From the NCBI GenBank assembly GCA_037974665.1, contig CM075775.1, positions 33,361,732 through 33,425,731 on the forward strand: a stretch of DNA of 64,000 nucleotides, read 5' to 3'. Source of the DNA: Ehretia macrophylla (lineage: Eukaryota; Streptophyta; Magnoliopsida; Boraginales; Ehretiaceae). Made by a program: the position numbers and the translations under genes. The notes beneath the pieces are model-generated. The model saw nothing but the letters and a program-made list of their open reading frames with translations, made no database searches and was not told the origin of the DNA. This document shows, in pieces, positions 10,213 through 23,022 of this stretch. How positions within the stretch are numbered: the stretch's first letter is position 1; the number at the start of each line of letters is the position of its first letter.

Positions 10213-12546
10213 ATGAATAACACTAAATTATTGTGGCACTTACGATTAGGTCATAAAAGAGAAACAAGAATCACTCAATTGGTGAAAGAAGGACTGGTAA
10301 ACCCTTGAGGCTCCAGGACATTCCCAACACGTGGATCTTATGCTCTTAAAAATGATCAAATCGCCCTTTGTAGGAGAAAGTCAAAGGACCACAAATATTT
10401 AGAATTTATACATAGGGATGTATGTGGGCCTTTTGGCGAAAAAGCCCAATAAGGATTTAGCTACCTTACATATATTTATGATTGTCATAAGTATGAATCT
10501 GAATCATTTGAAATGTTCAAGGAATTCAGAGCTAAAGTAGTAAATCAAACTAGAAATGAGAAGTAAGTCTCAATGATGAGATCATGGAGAATTCTTAGCC
10601 TCAATTTCTAATAGTATCTCAAAGGAAAATAACATAGTTACTTCATTAACTTCTTTTGATATTCCAATGCTTGATGAAGTATCAGAGAGAATGAGTTGGA
10701 CTTGTTGGACATGGTCTAGCAAATGATAAACTATGTTGATTTATAATTTAGCCTGTGAGGCTATATTCTCCTTATAGCAGTACATCTCTTGGATAAGGTC
10801 ACTTCCAAGTTAATCTTAAATACTTCATATGGGATACGAGAAAATAGGATACCTAGTCTTAAGGTGTTAAGAATGAGGGTTATCCTGCTTTCAATCAAAG
10901 GCTTGAGATTGATAAATTGGAAATGAGATTGGACAAGGTTAATTGGTTATCCCAAAGATTCGTTGGGATATAACTTTTATTCCTTTGCTGACTAGAGAGT
11001 CATTTAGCAAGTACAACTTCTTCTTGGAAGAATAGTTCATCTAAGGAGATAGGGTGGGAAGAAAAGTATGACTCAGTAAGAGTCACTAAGCAACCAGCTA
11101 ACCTGAGTCAAATCTAGGATTTGATTCTAGAAAACCCAATCCAAGAGCAACTGATTATTTCACAGCTTTACCCATATCAATAAGATGACAATAATCATGT
11201 TGATGATTTTTGTTAGTTATGAAAAGTTATGTTAAACATAAGCTTAAATGGCTTAAGGCCATAAAATCTTAAATGAATTTCATGCAAGCTTGTGGACCTA
11301 CAGGTCATACAAGAGAGAGAAAGGTAGAGACCTTTAAGACAAATGGTGAAAGACTATTGTCATAGGCAAAGAGTAGACTATGAGGAAATCTTTTCACCAG
11401 TTGTTAAAATTCATTATGATTTATTGATCATAGTTGCACACTACTATTATGAGATATGGTATATGGATGTCAAAACGGCATTCCATAATGACTTCATTAG
11501 TGAAGACATTAATAATTGACTGCCAATATGTTTTGAGTCTAGTGATAAATCACAAAGAGTGCAAGCTAAAGAGATCCATTTATGGACTTGAGCAAGCCTA
11601 TAACAATCTAGAACATTCGGTTTGACTTCATTGAGAATGAAGATAAACCTCAACTACACAAGTAGGTCTAAGTTATTCAAATGAATTCTCCAAGTAAATT
11701 TTGGAATAATCTGCCTAAATCCTTGGAAGATGATTTATAGCGATAGATCAAAAGGATTAATGGGTTTTTTTCCAAAAGGGTGTTAAAGGTGTTTAACATG
11801 TACATAGATTCTAAAAGAGAATTGTTCTCTTTTAAGACATGACAGTTATCTCTCTAGGGCTGAGAGTCTTGAGACTGCTAAAGAGAGAGAGACTGGACAC
11901 ATAAGGTTCTAAGTACTGCAGCAATTAAGCATCTTATATATGTCATACTGTGTACAAAGACATGATATCATAAATGCTATAAGTGTTATGAACAGATATC
12001 TATCTTGTCCAGGTTAGGAATGCTGGAAAGCAATCAAGAACATTCTTAAGCACTTGAGACGCACTAAAGAAATGTTCTTGGTATATGGAAAAGGTGAAAA
12101 TTAAAGTTTTACAAATTTAGACTGAGAGTCTAAAGTGGATTATTGAAAATCCATATTTGGGTTCATAGTCACTTGTAACAGAAGAACAATTATTTGGAAA
12201 TGTTTCAAATATTTGTACAATTGCAAATTCCAGAGGTTGAATGTATCGTTGCATCAGATGTGACAAGAGGAAGCGGTTTGGATCTAGGAGTTCATAACTG
12301 AACTCGGGATGGTTCTTTCCATTAAGTCAACGGGTAGTGTTGTGACGACAATGGAGTTATAGCGCAAGCTAAAGAACCTAGGTCTCACTAGAGATCCAAG
12401 CGCATTAAAGACACTTACCACATCGATCAGAGATTGTAGAAAGGATGATATTATGCAGTAAATAACGTCAACAGTTGACGGTGCTAGTCCACTGACTAAG
12501 GCAATGATTCAGCAGTCATTTGATTACCATATTGAGGGGATATGAG
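10213..12546 (+). pseudogene. Copia pol remnant (GAG-pre-integrase, INT, RT, RNase H)
   Basis: Fragments in shifting frames still read as Copia polyprotein. GAG-pre-integrase LLWHLRLGHKRETRITQLV lies at about 10228-10284. The integrase core, with words like VCGPFGEKA, is at about 10400-10730. The integrase tail with GYPK and YFY words is near 10940-10990. Reverse transcriptase start words (YEEIFSPVVKI, then YMDVKTAFHNDF) are at about 11379-11490. RNase H words around IAQAKEPRSH are at about 12358-12400, and the polyprotein end (DPLTKAMIQQSFDYHIEGM) is just before the 3' LTR. Stops and frameshifts are frequent, and the YVDD box and much of the RT palm were not found. It is non-functional. Confidence 0.85.
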
Positions 12547-12582
12547 ATACCAGAGTAATTGGCTTTAGTGCATGTGGAAGAT

Positions 12583-14055
12583 TATTGGATTATATGTCCT
12601 AAATGCCAATTTTAGGACATAATAATTATATTATTTATTTAATGTGAGCAGTTTATTTAATATTATTAATGTGATTAACTATTTAAATAAAAGTCCTTAG
12701 AATAATATTTATAGATTTTATCCTTAACAGTAAGGATATGAGTGATAAAATCTATATTCATAAATATATTCTAAAATAGTCCCCGATCGTAGGATAAATT
12801 AATTGGTCGTTAATTTATCCGAAAAGATCATATTACAGTCTATCATCCAAATAATATGAAATATTTATTTGGGCGATTAGTCTCATATATTAGAGTAGAT
12901 GTATAAGTGCTTGTTGAGAACAAGTGATTGGACATGACCGCTAGTACAACGAATTACATAGAATGGTCAATGCTTCGTTGTACAATGTAATGGTGCAATT
13001 AGTCCTTAGCCCTGAGACACCAAGGTTATCTTGTATTAAGGATAACGTAATTTGCTAGTGCAATAAAGCTAGTCATCATCAAGGATTGGATAATGTACTT
13101 AGTAGTTACAATCTATCCCGGCATGGAGATAGGTGTGTGTAGATATAGAATCTATCAATTAGGGATCCTATATGATCTATTAATCAAGTAACTAGAAATC
13201 GTTGGCCGAGGTAGAATAGTGGAAGTCGTTCCACGTATTATTCATAAGTTACTGATTAAATAGATTTGGACATATGATTGAGTAATAGAGTTTGACGACC
13301 CTATCCATGACTCTGGCTCAATCAAGATAATTTAGACATAATGAATTGATTGCATAATTGTAACTAAAGGGTTCGTAGAATTTCACTTCATCATTAGTTG
13401 AGTAGTTGTGATATACTACTAGGTATCACTCACGACTTGCAAGAATTAAATTAGAAGAGTTCTAATTAAATATTAATTAGATTAATATTATTTCGCTGCC
13501 AATTAATTATGAACCTGAGATGTCACACACAAATAGAATTTGCAGATTAATTGGATTAGAGAAAAATATTAAATTAAATTTAGGATCGTTCTAAATATTA
13601 ATTTAATCAAGGCTCGTAGTAATTGCATGATGATCTGGTTATTATGGAGCCCAAGACTGGTTAGTTTAAGTCCAGTCCACATATGGCCCTAGATCACATG
13701 TGTCTCCTATATATTGTACTATTCTGACAGGTTTAGCTAGCACAAAAATCATATTCAGAATAATATGTAGGATTTTTCTGGAAAACCTAGTAGTGGTGAA
13801 ATCCAATTAGGGGTGCAGATTCTGTGTGGATACTTTTGGAGGCTTCACAATTGGGGAGCTTTGGATCGTTCAAATCCTACAACAGATTCATCATCATGGA
13901 AAAGTAATCTTGAAATCCTTTAATGCGTAATTAATGTCGATCATTATGCATGTATGTAATCTACGTAAATAGCCATGAACGGATGCATGAGTATTATGTT
14001 TTCCGCTGCGTTTATTTAATTATAAAATTTTAAATACCATGCACGATTCCCAACA
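12583..14055 (+). repeat. Copia 3' LTR (1473 bp)
   Basis: Aligns throughout with the 5' LTR, with many substitutions and a missing ~45-bp duplication. The first dinucleotide has changed from TG to TA. A short purine-rich tract (GTGGAAGAT) precedes it and fits a polypurine tract. It ends CCCAACA. Confidence 0.9.
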
Positions 14056-17000
14056 GATATCTTAGATGAGAAAGAGGGATGGACTATAACGTTATTATTA
14101 AGTGGTGGCGAAATCAGGCATGCGTGGTTAGGGTGGATATTACGGTGACGAAATCAGTAATTAAGGGTCGGTGAACTCATTTATTCATAAATCTTATATG
14201 TAAATTATAAAAGTACTATTGACTTTAAACCTAAAAACATGTTTTTGATGATAATAGATCACAATATGCTATAACTAAACCGATACACATTACAACAAAA
14301 ATGAAGTCTTCAAGGCATAACTCATTCTCATATAATGCACTTAGTAGCGATTCAAAAAATGTAAGCACTAAAGTATATATGTAATAGAAAAAAGAGGAAA
14401 AAGATAATTATAATCATTGTAAATAGAAAAAGTCCACTTCATTAGATGTAAAATTGTTACTTATAAATTTATTATGTTTTAGAAAGATTATCCATACCCT
14501 ATTCAACATATAACAAATTAAAAATCCAATTTAAATGAGATTAAAATGTTACAAGCATAGCATGTATAAATTAAAACAATATATACATAAAAATAACAGA
14601 AAAATGGGCTACTATATAATACGCAATTGAAAACTGCCTTAAAGAGCTCCAAAACCAATTTGTATTGTTCAGATTGTATAAACTTGGGTCATAAACTTGG
14701 TTACCAAAATTTTAGCTCCATCGGATATGAAATCACCTTCCTTATCATATATTTGACGAAGACTTGTCCAATTTTTTCCTATATTTTCCTATCCTTTCCT
14801 CTATTTTCTCTCGTTTACTCACTCTCTCTTTTCAGGCAAGAAAAGCACATAACATATCATTCTCAATGTGAAAAACAAGAGAAAATAATCAAAAAAAATT
14901 GTTTGTCAACAGTAAAAATAAGGCACCTTCATCACTTTTCCATCTCCCTTCACTGTTACTTCCTATCACTTTTCATTATTTGAATAGTAAATATATACAT
15001 ACATAAATAAATAAATATATATATATATATACATATATGTGTATATTTTTCTTTTTCCAACTTAAGGTGTGCACGGGCACCCCTTAGACATAGCTCCCTC
15101 CACCACTGCTATTAAGTGAGCACTGCATAGAAAAACTTAAACTCATGGGTCTGTTATATTTATATTCTATGAAATTTTAAAGACCCTTATTTATGTAGGC
15201 TAGATAGTTTTTTATTGACTCTTACATGTAAATGTAATTTTTACAAATAGGTGGTAGTTAGTTTTAAACCCTGAATTTTTTTGGTACTTAGACTCTTATA
15301 CTATATTAAGTGACAATTGCATCCAAAAGTTCAAGTTATTAGAGAAGAGTATGTTATATTTATCATAAAGCCAAGTTTGTATATATCATAAAGCTAAAAG
15401 TGATAGTAAGAAATCATTGATGAGGTATTGTTCTTGCGGTTAAAGATTGAAGTTCCTCGATGCTCTCATGATATATGGACTATCATACACTATAACACGT
15501 TAGATATTTTTTAACACTCCAATTGAAAATTGAAAGCCATTGTAAAAGGTATCTTATTGCAACGGTTTTTAGTTTTCTATACCTATTTTTTTTTAAAAAA
15601 AAAATTTAACTAATAATTGCTCATAAAAATACTTATTCCAATAGTTTTAAAATGTTATTCATTGTTTATGGAAAAACCCATTGAAATAGAGGATTCCCAA
15701 CGAGACCATATAAAACAACACCATATACAATAGTTTCTAGTCTTTTTTCAATAGTTTTAAATATCCTTAAATATGGCAATAGATCAAAAATTTGATAGTG
15801 ATATAAATTATTAATGATTGTACCTCCTAATTCTTCTTATGATTAAATTCTTGTTGCATGGACATTGTTGTGTAAATCATTGACTTTCATTTAAAACTAT
15901 CTATACATATGCATGTATATAATATTATTATTTACCACACTTTTCAAATGCAAAAAAAAAATTGATTTTAAGGTCTAAACTTGGTTTATTATGGAACTCA
16001 TATCCAAAATTTTAAAATCTCTAATGAAATGTTTAAACTTTTGAAAAATGGGTATTTTACATACCCATTAACACAATCCTCTCTCCCCCCTCCCCCCTCA
16101 ATGTATATATAAAATAAAATTTACCTCCTAATGTTTATTTTATATCACTTAACCTCCACATGTAATTTAATAAAGTAAAATGTCCCTTGTAGCCGTTAAA
16201 GATATACAATATAAAAAAAATACCTTTCTGTATATCTAATGTTTATCTTCTATTTCTCATTTTTATAAATGTTAAAACTTTAGACAAGAAATATAACTGA
16301 AAACAAAATATATATTGTTTAACTGTACAATGAATAAATAGTATAACTTTTTTGTCTCTTAATATTTATTTCTTTTTTGGGCTAATATCACTTTACACCC
16401 TCAATATGTAACTTTTTCTCTTTCATATTTATTTTACATCATCTAAACCCTTTTGTATTATTAGGTAAAAAAGGTGGGCATTTTCACATTTGTGTATTCT
16501 ATAACGGTTATAATAAACACTATTATTAACTAAAGCATGAGGAGGTTAAGTAATCCAAAATATTACAATATATGTAAATTGAGGGGATAAAGTGTCATTA
16601 ATATTTTTAGGATAACAATAGTTTACGCCTTTTATGAATATATAATAGTATAACATTTTGAAACTTGCTTGATTTTGAAGATATCAGTTTGAATTTGATG
16701 ATCAAATTGTGTTAAGAAATATAATGTTTGACTCTAAAACTATTGATATTAGGTAAAGTAGCTAAATATCTTCTATACATGTTTTGGAGTCATGACTTAT
16801 CTATGTCGGACAAATATTGTATTCTTTGACGCTAAGTGTGTAAAAAATTGAGGAGGCAACTTTCAATAATATGTTGAGTTGTGTATGAGAGCGTAGTCCC
16901 ACGTGGATGGGCAAGAGTGGACCAAGACATAACTCTAATACCATGTTAAAAAATGATGTAGAACCTCTCTAAATTAATACTTTATAAATTAATAATTTTT

Positions 17001-17580
17001 TTAAATGATAAAATTGCTAGTCCCAACTTCGAACCAATGCACTAAATTAATAATCCTCATAAATTATAAGATAATACATTTCAACATTTCTTTTGTATTT
17101 TTAGATTCTAAATATTTTATAAATTAATAATTAGCTAAAAATTATATATTTTTTGTTTCATGATTGTACACTAAACAATAATATTTTCTTTTTACTGTAT
17201 TTTATATATTTTTCACTTTTAATTTTTAGGACCTTCTCGTGGTAAATTTTGATAAGCTACCTTTGATTGGCTTGCAAATCATACATGCGAAACCTATTGT
17301 CGCAGATCTTTTAGCATACATAAAGGATACTCTCTGTTATGCTCACATAATGTTTTAAGGATTGCATTTGTCACGTTATTTTTTATTGACACATTTGAGA
17401 TGGGTAACCGATTTTTTTAGAACTGAAGATACCATAAATAATTAGATTGTGTTGGGTTAAATAGTGTACATTTTCATTCAAAATATATTGTATGCATTTG
17501 TTCTAATAAAGTTGAATATGAAGGATCTTTATGCTAACTATGTATTATTTAATGAACTCGTAATGGTTAAATACATATAT
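14056..17580. other. 3' flank of unit 1 after the Copia insertion, no gene
   Basis: Non-coding sequence that aligns with 23705-27590, 41300-44130 and (in part) 56222-58080. It contains pyrimidine-rich stretches, (TA)n near 15017-15032, and a TRIM-like fragment near 15250-15360. ORFs such as the one at 14627-14983 are not kept at the same length in the other units. I see no host gene here. Confidence 0.7.
16050..16640. repeat. Possible MITE with long degenerate inverted repeat (present in units 1-3)
   Basis: The left part (words such as CCTCAATGTATATATAAAAT and TATCACTTAACCTCC) is roughly mirrored by the reverse complement of the right part (GGAGGTTAAGTAATCC, then TTGAGGGGATAAAGTGTC). Equivalent copies lie at about 25940-26530 and 43375-43950. 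No empty site exists among the units, so the ends and target duplication cannot be fixed. Confidence 0.35.
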
Positions 17581-19061
17581 TACTGTTAAGTCCAGAAATC
17601 TAAAAATATCTTTGTAAATCAATAATAGTTAATTTATTAATAAATTAATATCTCGCTAAAAAATTAGATAATCTAAAAATTATTGATTTTAAAGAAATTA
17701 TACTGTATGAGGTTATCAATTGGTGTTCGCTAAAATTTTTTATGCTAGTCATAGATGTTATAATGTATCCACGTGCGGCAGGTGTATTATTTAACAAAAT
17801 AGTCTTCTTCTGTGTATCAAGATCACAGGATAACTTATTGTATAAAACGCACGTTACACGTGAATTTGGGAAGATTTCAGCCTACTTTGTATATTTATTA
17901 TAGCAGCCTTTTATAAATGAAGAAACCTTTGAGAAATCAATCAATGAAGAAAATTGTCCATTATATATATAAGTATTAATATGACGTTTTGTGTAGCACA
18001 TCGTTGTGTCTTGTCAAAAAGTTTTAAGACAAAGTGATAATGTTTTTATTAGGTGCTAGGGACTGATATAATAATTCAACAAATGTCTTTTAAATTAGTG
18101 AATTTAAAACTTGTTGAAGATAATAATATAATCACCTCATTTAAAAATTTAAACTGTTAGAGAGAGATTTATTATATTAGTTTAAATTATTATAGAGGGA
18201 TTTATTATATTATATTATCTTCAACACGCCGCCGTAAGTACCGACAAAGTTAGTTTTTTTTAGCTTTGCACTTGGATAGTTTTACTGTTTTAAATGGGCA
18301 ACAGTGACTTTTGAACCCATGACCTCTTGGTACTTAGGTTCTGATACCATGTTGTTAAGCTGTTATATTAGTTATTGTCTTCAACACACACATGATCTCT
18401 TAGTACATAGGCTCTGATACCATGTAAGTAACCACCTTGGTACCTAAACTCTGATAATATGTTAACTTACCACCTCATCTAAAAGCTAGGCTCTCATAAG
18501 ATGTTAAGTTACCACCTCATCTAAAAGTTTAAGATGTTAGAGAGGACTCTCGCGAGTACCGGCGGAATTAGTTTTTTTTAGTCTTGCACTTGGTCAGTTT
18601 TAATGTTTTAAATGGGTGGCGGTAAGTTTTGAACCCAGAACCTCTTGGTACCTTAGCTTTGATATCCATGCGATAAAATTATCACATCATCTAAAAGTTT
18701 AAATTGTAAGCGAGGGGTTTATTGTATTATTTATTATATTAAACACGCCATTGCAAATCCAAGTAGAGTTAGTTTTTAAACATTGCACTTGAACAAACCC
18801 AGGGATTTTTGGTATCTAGGCTCTAATACTAAGTTAAGTGACCACCTCATCTAAAACGGTAAATTGTTAAAAAATAATTTATTATATTATTTATTATTTT
18901 TAACAAAATTTTAGACAATTTTTTTTCTAAAATCTTATAACACAAATCTTACTTATGAAGTTAAGATTATATTCTAAATATATAACTTGAATAGTAGTTC
19001 AATGATTTTCTCTTCTTTTTTTTCTTTTTATAATGGATGTCAAAATCATCGTTCAAACTAA
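17581..19061 (-). repeat. Distal 5' flank of unit 2 with TRIM-like array (18115-18905)
   Basis: Aligns best with 27591-28890. Both share details absent from units 1 and 4, such as the words GTAGCACATCGTTGTG. From about 18115 it holds the alternating LTR-like and internal blocks described for unit 1, with GATACCATG primer-site words (minus strand) at about 18340 and 18417 and G-rich polypurine words next to AACACGCC. No gene. Confidence 0.65.
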
Positions 19062-19071
19062 AATTTTTTAA

Positions 19072-20861
19072 GGGTTAAACTTAAAACTATTTTAGTTCCT
19101 GAGATTTGCCCTAAAGATCAAATTAGTCCCTCAATTTTGTAAAAAGACCAAAGAGGTCTTTCTGTTAAGTTCATGTCGTTAAATTTAACAGCAAGAAGGG
19201 TAAAAGTGTCATTTTGCTCTCAATTAAAAAAAAAAAAAGGTCAGAACCCTTCTCTCTCTCGCGCCCCATTTTACTGTCCATTTGCCTCCCCACCCTCGGC
19301 ATCACCATCCCCTTCCCCACCCCCACGCTCCGCACACACACAGCAACACACACCCGCAACACACACTGCGAAATACACAGAGGTATGTTTTGCAACTTTT
19401 TAAATATTATTTGTTGTTAATTTTAAATATTATTTATTTATTTTATTTGTTTATTTGATGCTTATTATTTGTATGTTGTGTATGTATGTCGTGGTGGTGT
19501 ATGTATGTATGCCGTGTGTGTATGCCATGGTGGTGGTTATGTATGAATGCCGTGGTGGTGGTGGTGTGTGTATGAATGTCGTCGTCGTCGTCGTCGTGTA
19601 TGTAGTCGCGGTGGTAGTGGTGGTGTATACGTAACGCGTGTATGTATACATATGTGCGTGTGTGTATGTGTGTACATGTTTTTGTTTGGATGTAATGAGA
19701 GATCTCAGGGGAGTATCTGTGGCATTGTTGAATTTGATTGATAAATGTGAAAAATGATCAGCTTTATACTCAGATTTCACCTCATCATGCATATATGATT
19801 GTGTGAAAAAAATGTATAATTAAATATTGTATATATATACTTATGTAGGTCTTCTTTGTTTTCATTTTTCATTATTTTACTCCCTTTTTTTTTTTTTTTT
19901 GTTTTTGATGATGATTCTGAGCTGAAGTTTTAAAGTTCTAGCTTTTATATAGGTCTTAGAAAAATGTATACTTTCAAATATGCACATATATATATATGTG
20001 TTGCTTTTGTATTTTTTCACTGGTTTACTATGTTTTTTTTTTTTTTTTAGATTTTTCAATTTTTGCTGATGAATTTTGAGCTGAATTTTCAGAGTTGCGA
20101 TTATCTACTTCATAGGTCTCAGAAAATGGATACTTAAGTATATGTGTGTGAATATCTTCCTGTTTTTATTTCACTGTTTTACTCTTTTTGTCTTTTTTCA
20201 TTGTTTTTCAGTTTTTAACGATGATTTTGAGTTGAAATTTTTAAGCTTCGGTTAATAATAGTGGAGCCTTTTCAGTGAACTGATATTTTTGTGGTATTAG
20301 GTCAGAATAATCAGAGAAATGAACATGAAAATAATATAATGAAGCAAGGTTCGAAGTTAGGCACTTTTCGGAGCATTTAGTGCACTTTCAAAGATCTGTT
20401 TAAAGTTATTGTGATTGCTTGGGTATTGTGTGTTACGAAAATCAGTACCTATCTAAGATGGGAACAAAAAGAAAGGTGTTTCGAGAAGCAGTAGCCGTGG
20501 TGGTGGTGGTGGTGGTGGTGGTGGTGGTGGTGTATGTCATAACTATTTATTTTTTTATCGATATATTACTAATTTTTAATTTGTTTATATTTGAACGAAT
20601 TATTTTTAGGTTTTCTTTTTCTTTTTCTTTGTGAATGATGTGAATAATGGTTTTTTTTGACTGATTTGGATTTTTTTAATAATTTTTCTTTATAATATAT
20701 GTTACTTAAGGGTAGAATAGTTTTTTAAGTCAATCAACACTTTGACCGTTAGTAATTGACTAACAGAAGTTAACCAGAGGCATCTCTTTGGTCTTTTTGC
20801 AAAACTGAAGAACCAATTTAATCTTTAAGACAAACTTCAGGAACTAAAATGATTTTAACCC
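19072..20861. mobile_element. 1.79-kb Mutator-like non-autonomous element in the unit 2 promoter region
   Basis: The ends are long inverted repeats: the left end starts GGGTTAAACTTAAAACTATT and continues with AGTTCCTGAGATTTG; the right end is its imperfect reverse complement, finishing GATTTTAACCC. It is flanked by a 10-bp direct repeat AATTTTTTAA (19062-19071 and 20862-20871), close to the 9-bp duplication typical of Mutator-like elements. Empty sites exist in units 1, 3 and 4. Inside are a C-rich segment (19255-19380), GTG/GTC microsatellites (19485-19640, 20500-20532) and T-rich introns-like sequence. No transposase ORF. It sits about 580 bp upstream of copy 2. Confidence 0.8.
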
Positions 20862-20871
20862 AATTTTTTAA

Positions 20872-21301
20872 TCACAATAAATTATTACTCGACCATACAC
20901 CCAACTCTTAATTTAGTTCAATGATTGTTATTATACACTCAAGAAAGACAATAAGCTTATTCACCATTCCATTCAACAAAAGACAAATTTTATTATCACA
21001 ATTCTTTCAACAATTTTAACCTCTTTATTATATTGGGCAAGTAAAGTTGACTGGTCTTTAGGTGAATTCCAACTTTACATCATGCAGTGCGGTTGATTGC
21101 AAGACCCATACTCTTTTTTTTTTTCTTTTTTTTTTTTCTAAGAGCTATCATCATAGCCTTTGCAAGACCCATACCTGAGACAGTGAGACTGCATAATAAG
21201 TATCAAGGACTCAAAGACGCGTGCCGCCATGACAGAATAGAATATAGCAGCCAGAATTGACAACGCCGTCATGGTCGACCCCATATGCCTCTGGGAGGGT
21301 G
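20872..21301 (+). other. Proximal 5' flank of copy 2
   Basis: Matches 28900-29324. Around 21110-21170 it has an extra T-rich insertion followed by a repeat of the word GCAAGACCCATAC, a small duplication not seen in the other units. Confidence 0.7.
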
Positions 21302-21310
21302 TATATATTA
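21302..21310 (+). promoter_or_regulatory. TATA-like box of copy 2
   Basis: TATATATTA lies 138 bp before the ancestral start position, in a block conserved with unit 3 (29325) and unit 4 (51337, as TATAAATTA). The same block is deleted in unit 1. Confidence 0.6.
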
Positions 21311-21439
21311 GCCAGCATGCTAACCCTTTTCCTCAATCTCTCCTCAGTTTCCTAACACAAACAACAATCCATCACCTTTCTAATAACATTCCAAAATTTC
21401 TAAGGTTTAATCTCCGCACCTCAACATTTTTCATTCCCA

Positions 21440-22387
21440 ATCAGTTCGAAACAAGCAAGTTTTTCGAAGTCAGGAAAATCTCAGAACAAAAGTAAGCGTC
21501 CGTCGTGGATCGATCTCTATTTGCCCGAGAAAGCTCGGCCTTATGCCCACCTCGCAAGATTAGATAAACCTATAGGCAGCTGGCTACTCGCTTGGCCGGC
21601 TTTCTGGACCGTTGCTATGGCAGCGAATCCAGGAAGCCTGCCGAGTATAAAGTTATTGGCAATATTCGGCTGGTGGGCGGTTCTGATACGAGGTGCAGGA
21701 TGTACTATTAACGATTACTTTGATCGAGATTTTGATAAGAAGGTTGAGCGTACGAAATCCAGGCCACTTGCCAGTGGTGCTTTGACACCAGGGCAAGGAC
21801 TTTGGTGGCTTGGATTTCAATTGGTTTTCGGTCTAGGCATTTTTCATCAAGTGAATAGCTTGACTCTCATATTGGCCATCATACATATTCCATTGGTCTT
21901 TGCATATCCTCTCATGAAAAGGATAACATATTGGCCTCAAGCTTTTCTTGGTGTGATGATTAGCTGGGGAGCTTTACTAGGTTCGACTTCCATTAATGGA
22001 AGCATTGATCCTATTGTTGCATATCCACTTTACATTTCTAGCTTCTTTTGGACACTTGTTTATGATACTATATATGCACATCAAGATAAAGAAGACGATG
22101 AAAGAGCTGGTGTGAAATCCACAGCCTTGAGGTTTGCAGATTCAACAAGAGAATGGACTACTGGGTTTGGAATTGCATGCATTGGTGCTCTTGTTGTTGG
22201 TGGACTGTGTGCAAATATTGGATGGCTATATTTTGTGTCTGTGGCAATTGCAGCTTGCCATTTAGCTTGGGAGATTTGGACAGTTGATCTCTCATCCCCT
22301 ATTGATTGTGGCAAGAAATTTGTTTCTAACCAAGTGCTTGGTGCTATAATTTTCGGTGGCATTCTACTCGGAAGACTGTTTCCATAG
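21440..22387 (+). pseudogene. 4-hydroxybenzoate polyprenyl/geranyl transferase, copy 2 (start codon lost)
   Basis: The reading frame is open for the full 316 codons and keeps both Asp-rich motifs (NDYFDRDFD and YDTIYAHQDKEDD). The start codon ATG is ATC at 21440-21442. Upstream the frame is closed by TAA at 21401-21403 with no ATG between, and the next in-frame ATG is the codon for residue 60 (VAMAA). Starting there would remove the N-terminal segment and most of the first helix. Other changes from copy 4 are conservative (residues 222, 241 and a Q-to-E in LAWEIWTV). The promoter TATA box is present. A very recent single-base inactivation, non-AUG initiation or a sequencing error are all possible. 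Confidence 0.8.
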
Positions 22388-23022
22388 AATGTAGTATGTG
22401 AGTTGGTCCTCTCTAAGGGGTTAAAAAACAAAAAACAAAAAAATCGAGGCATAATAAATGTCACCAATTATTAGTGGATTTAATATTTTTTTTAATAGTT
22501 TCGTGCATTCTAAATCAACTACGGATTTGGCTCATGGAATTTTGTTATTGTAGCAATATTGTAACCTTTAATTTTATGGGAAATAATATAAATTGTATGT
22601 TACACTTTTTCCAGTAAAAGAAGCTCGAGTGATTAGGGAAAAAAACAAAACAAAAAAATATATATATTTTTCAGTATGGAATTTCTAAGCCACTCGACCT
22701 CTCTCTACTTTCCATGCATTTTACTTTTAATTGTTATAATTTACTACGAAGCTAGTTCCATAACCAGCTACTAAATGAATTCGGATTCCCTTAACATATG
22801 AAGGAGATCAATAATGGTCAAGTAATAATATAGTTATATATACTAAAATAATTTGAATTATTAAGTGTGGAGATGAAATAATTAAATCATTACCTTATGC
22901 ATTATTTTAAGTGTGAAGATGAAATAATTAAATCATTATCTTATGCATTATTTTATATCATAACATTACTTGTGATGCTTTAATTTTGTGTTAATTTTGG
23001 TTTGTGAAAAGGATTACGCAAG
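22388..23022. other. 3' flank of copy 2, no gene
   Basis: Matches the 3' flank of copy 1 closely, including TGAGTTGGTCCTCTCTAAGG directly after the stop region, which units 3 and 4 lack. An A-rich tract lies at about 22423-22442. No coding signal. Confidence 0.7.

Larger units (their letters stand above)
5203..14055 (+). mobile_element. Degenerate Ty1/Copia LTR retrotransposon
   Basis: An 8.85-kb element with LTRs at 5203-6720 and 12583-14055, a primer binding site straight after the 5' LTR, and pol remnants in the order integrase, reverse transcriptase, RNase H, which is the Copia order. It lies in the 3' flank of copy 1 only. Units 2, 3 and 4 carry the uninterrupted site (near 23705, 41300 and 56222). 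Candidate 5-bp target repeats are GCAAT before and GATAT after, only 3 of 5 identical, so the duplication is eroded or the ends were altered. No long ORF remains. Confidence 0.9.

Noticed and set aside
14627-14983. ORF of 118 codons, with a counterpart of 95 codons at 24274-24561
   Set aside because: The copies differ in length by frameshift and composition looks non-coding.
19171-19792. ORFs rich in Thr-Thr, Arg or Ser-Pro
   Set aside because: Low-complexity microsatellite inside the 1.79-kb element; no family resemblance.
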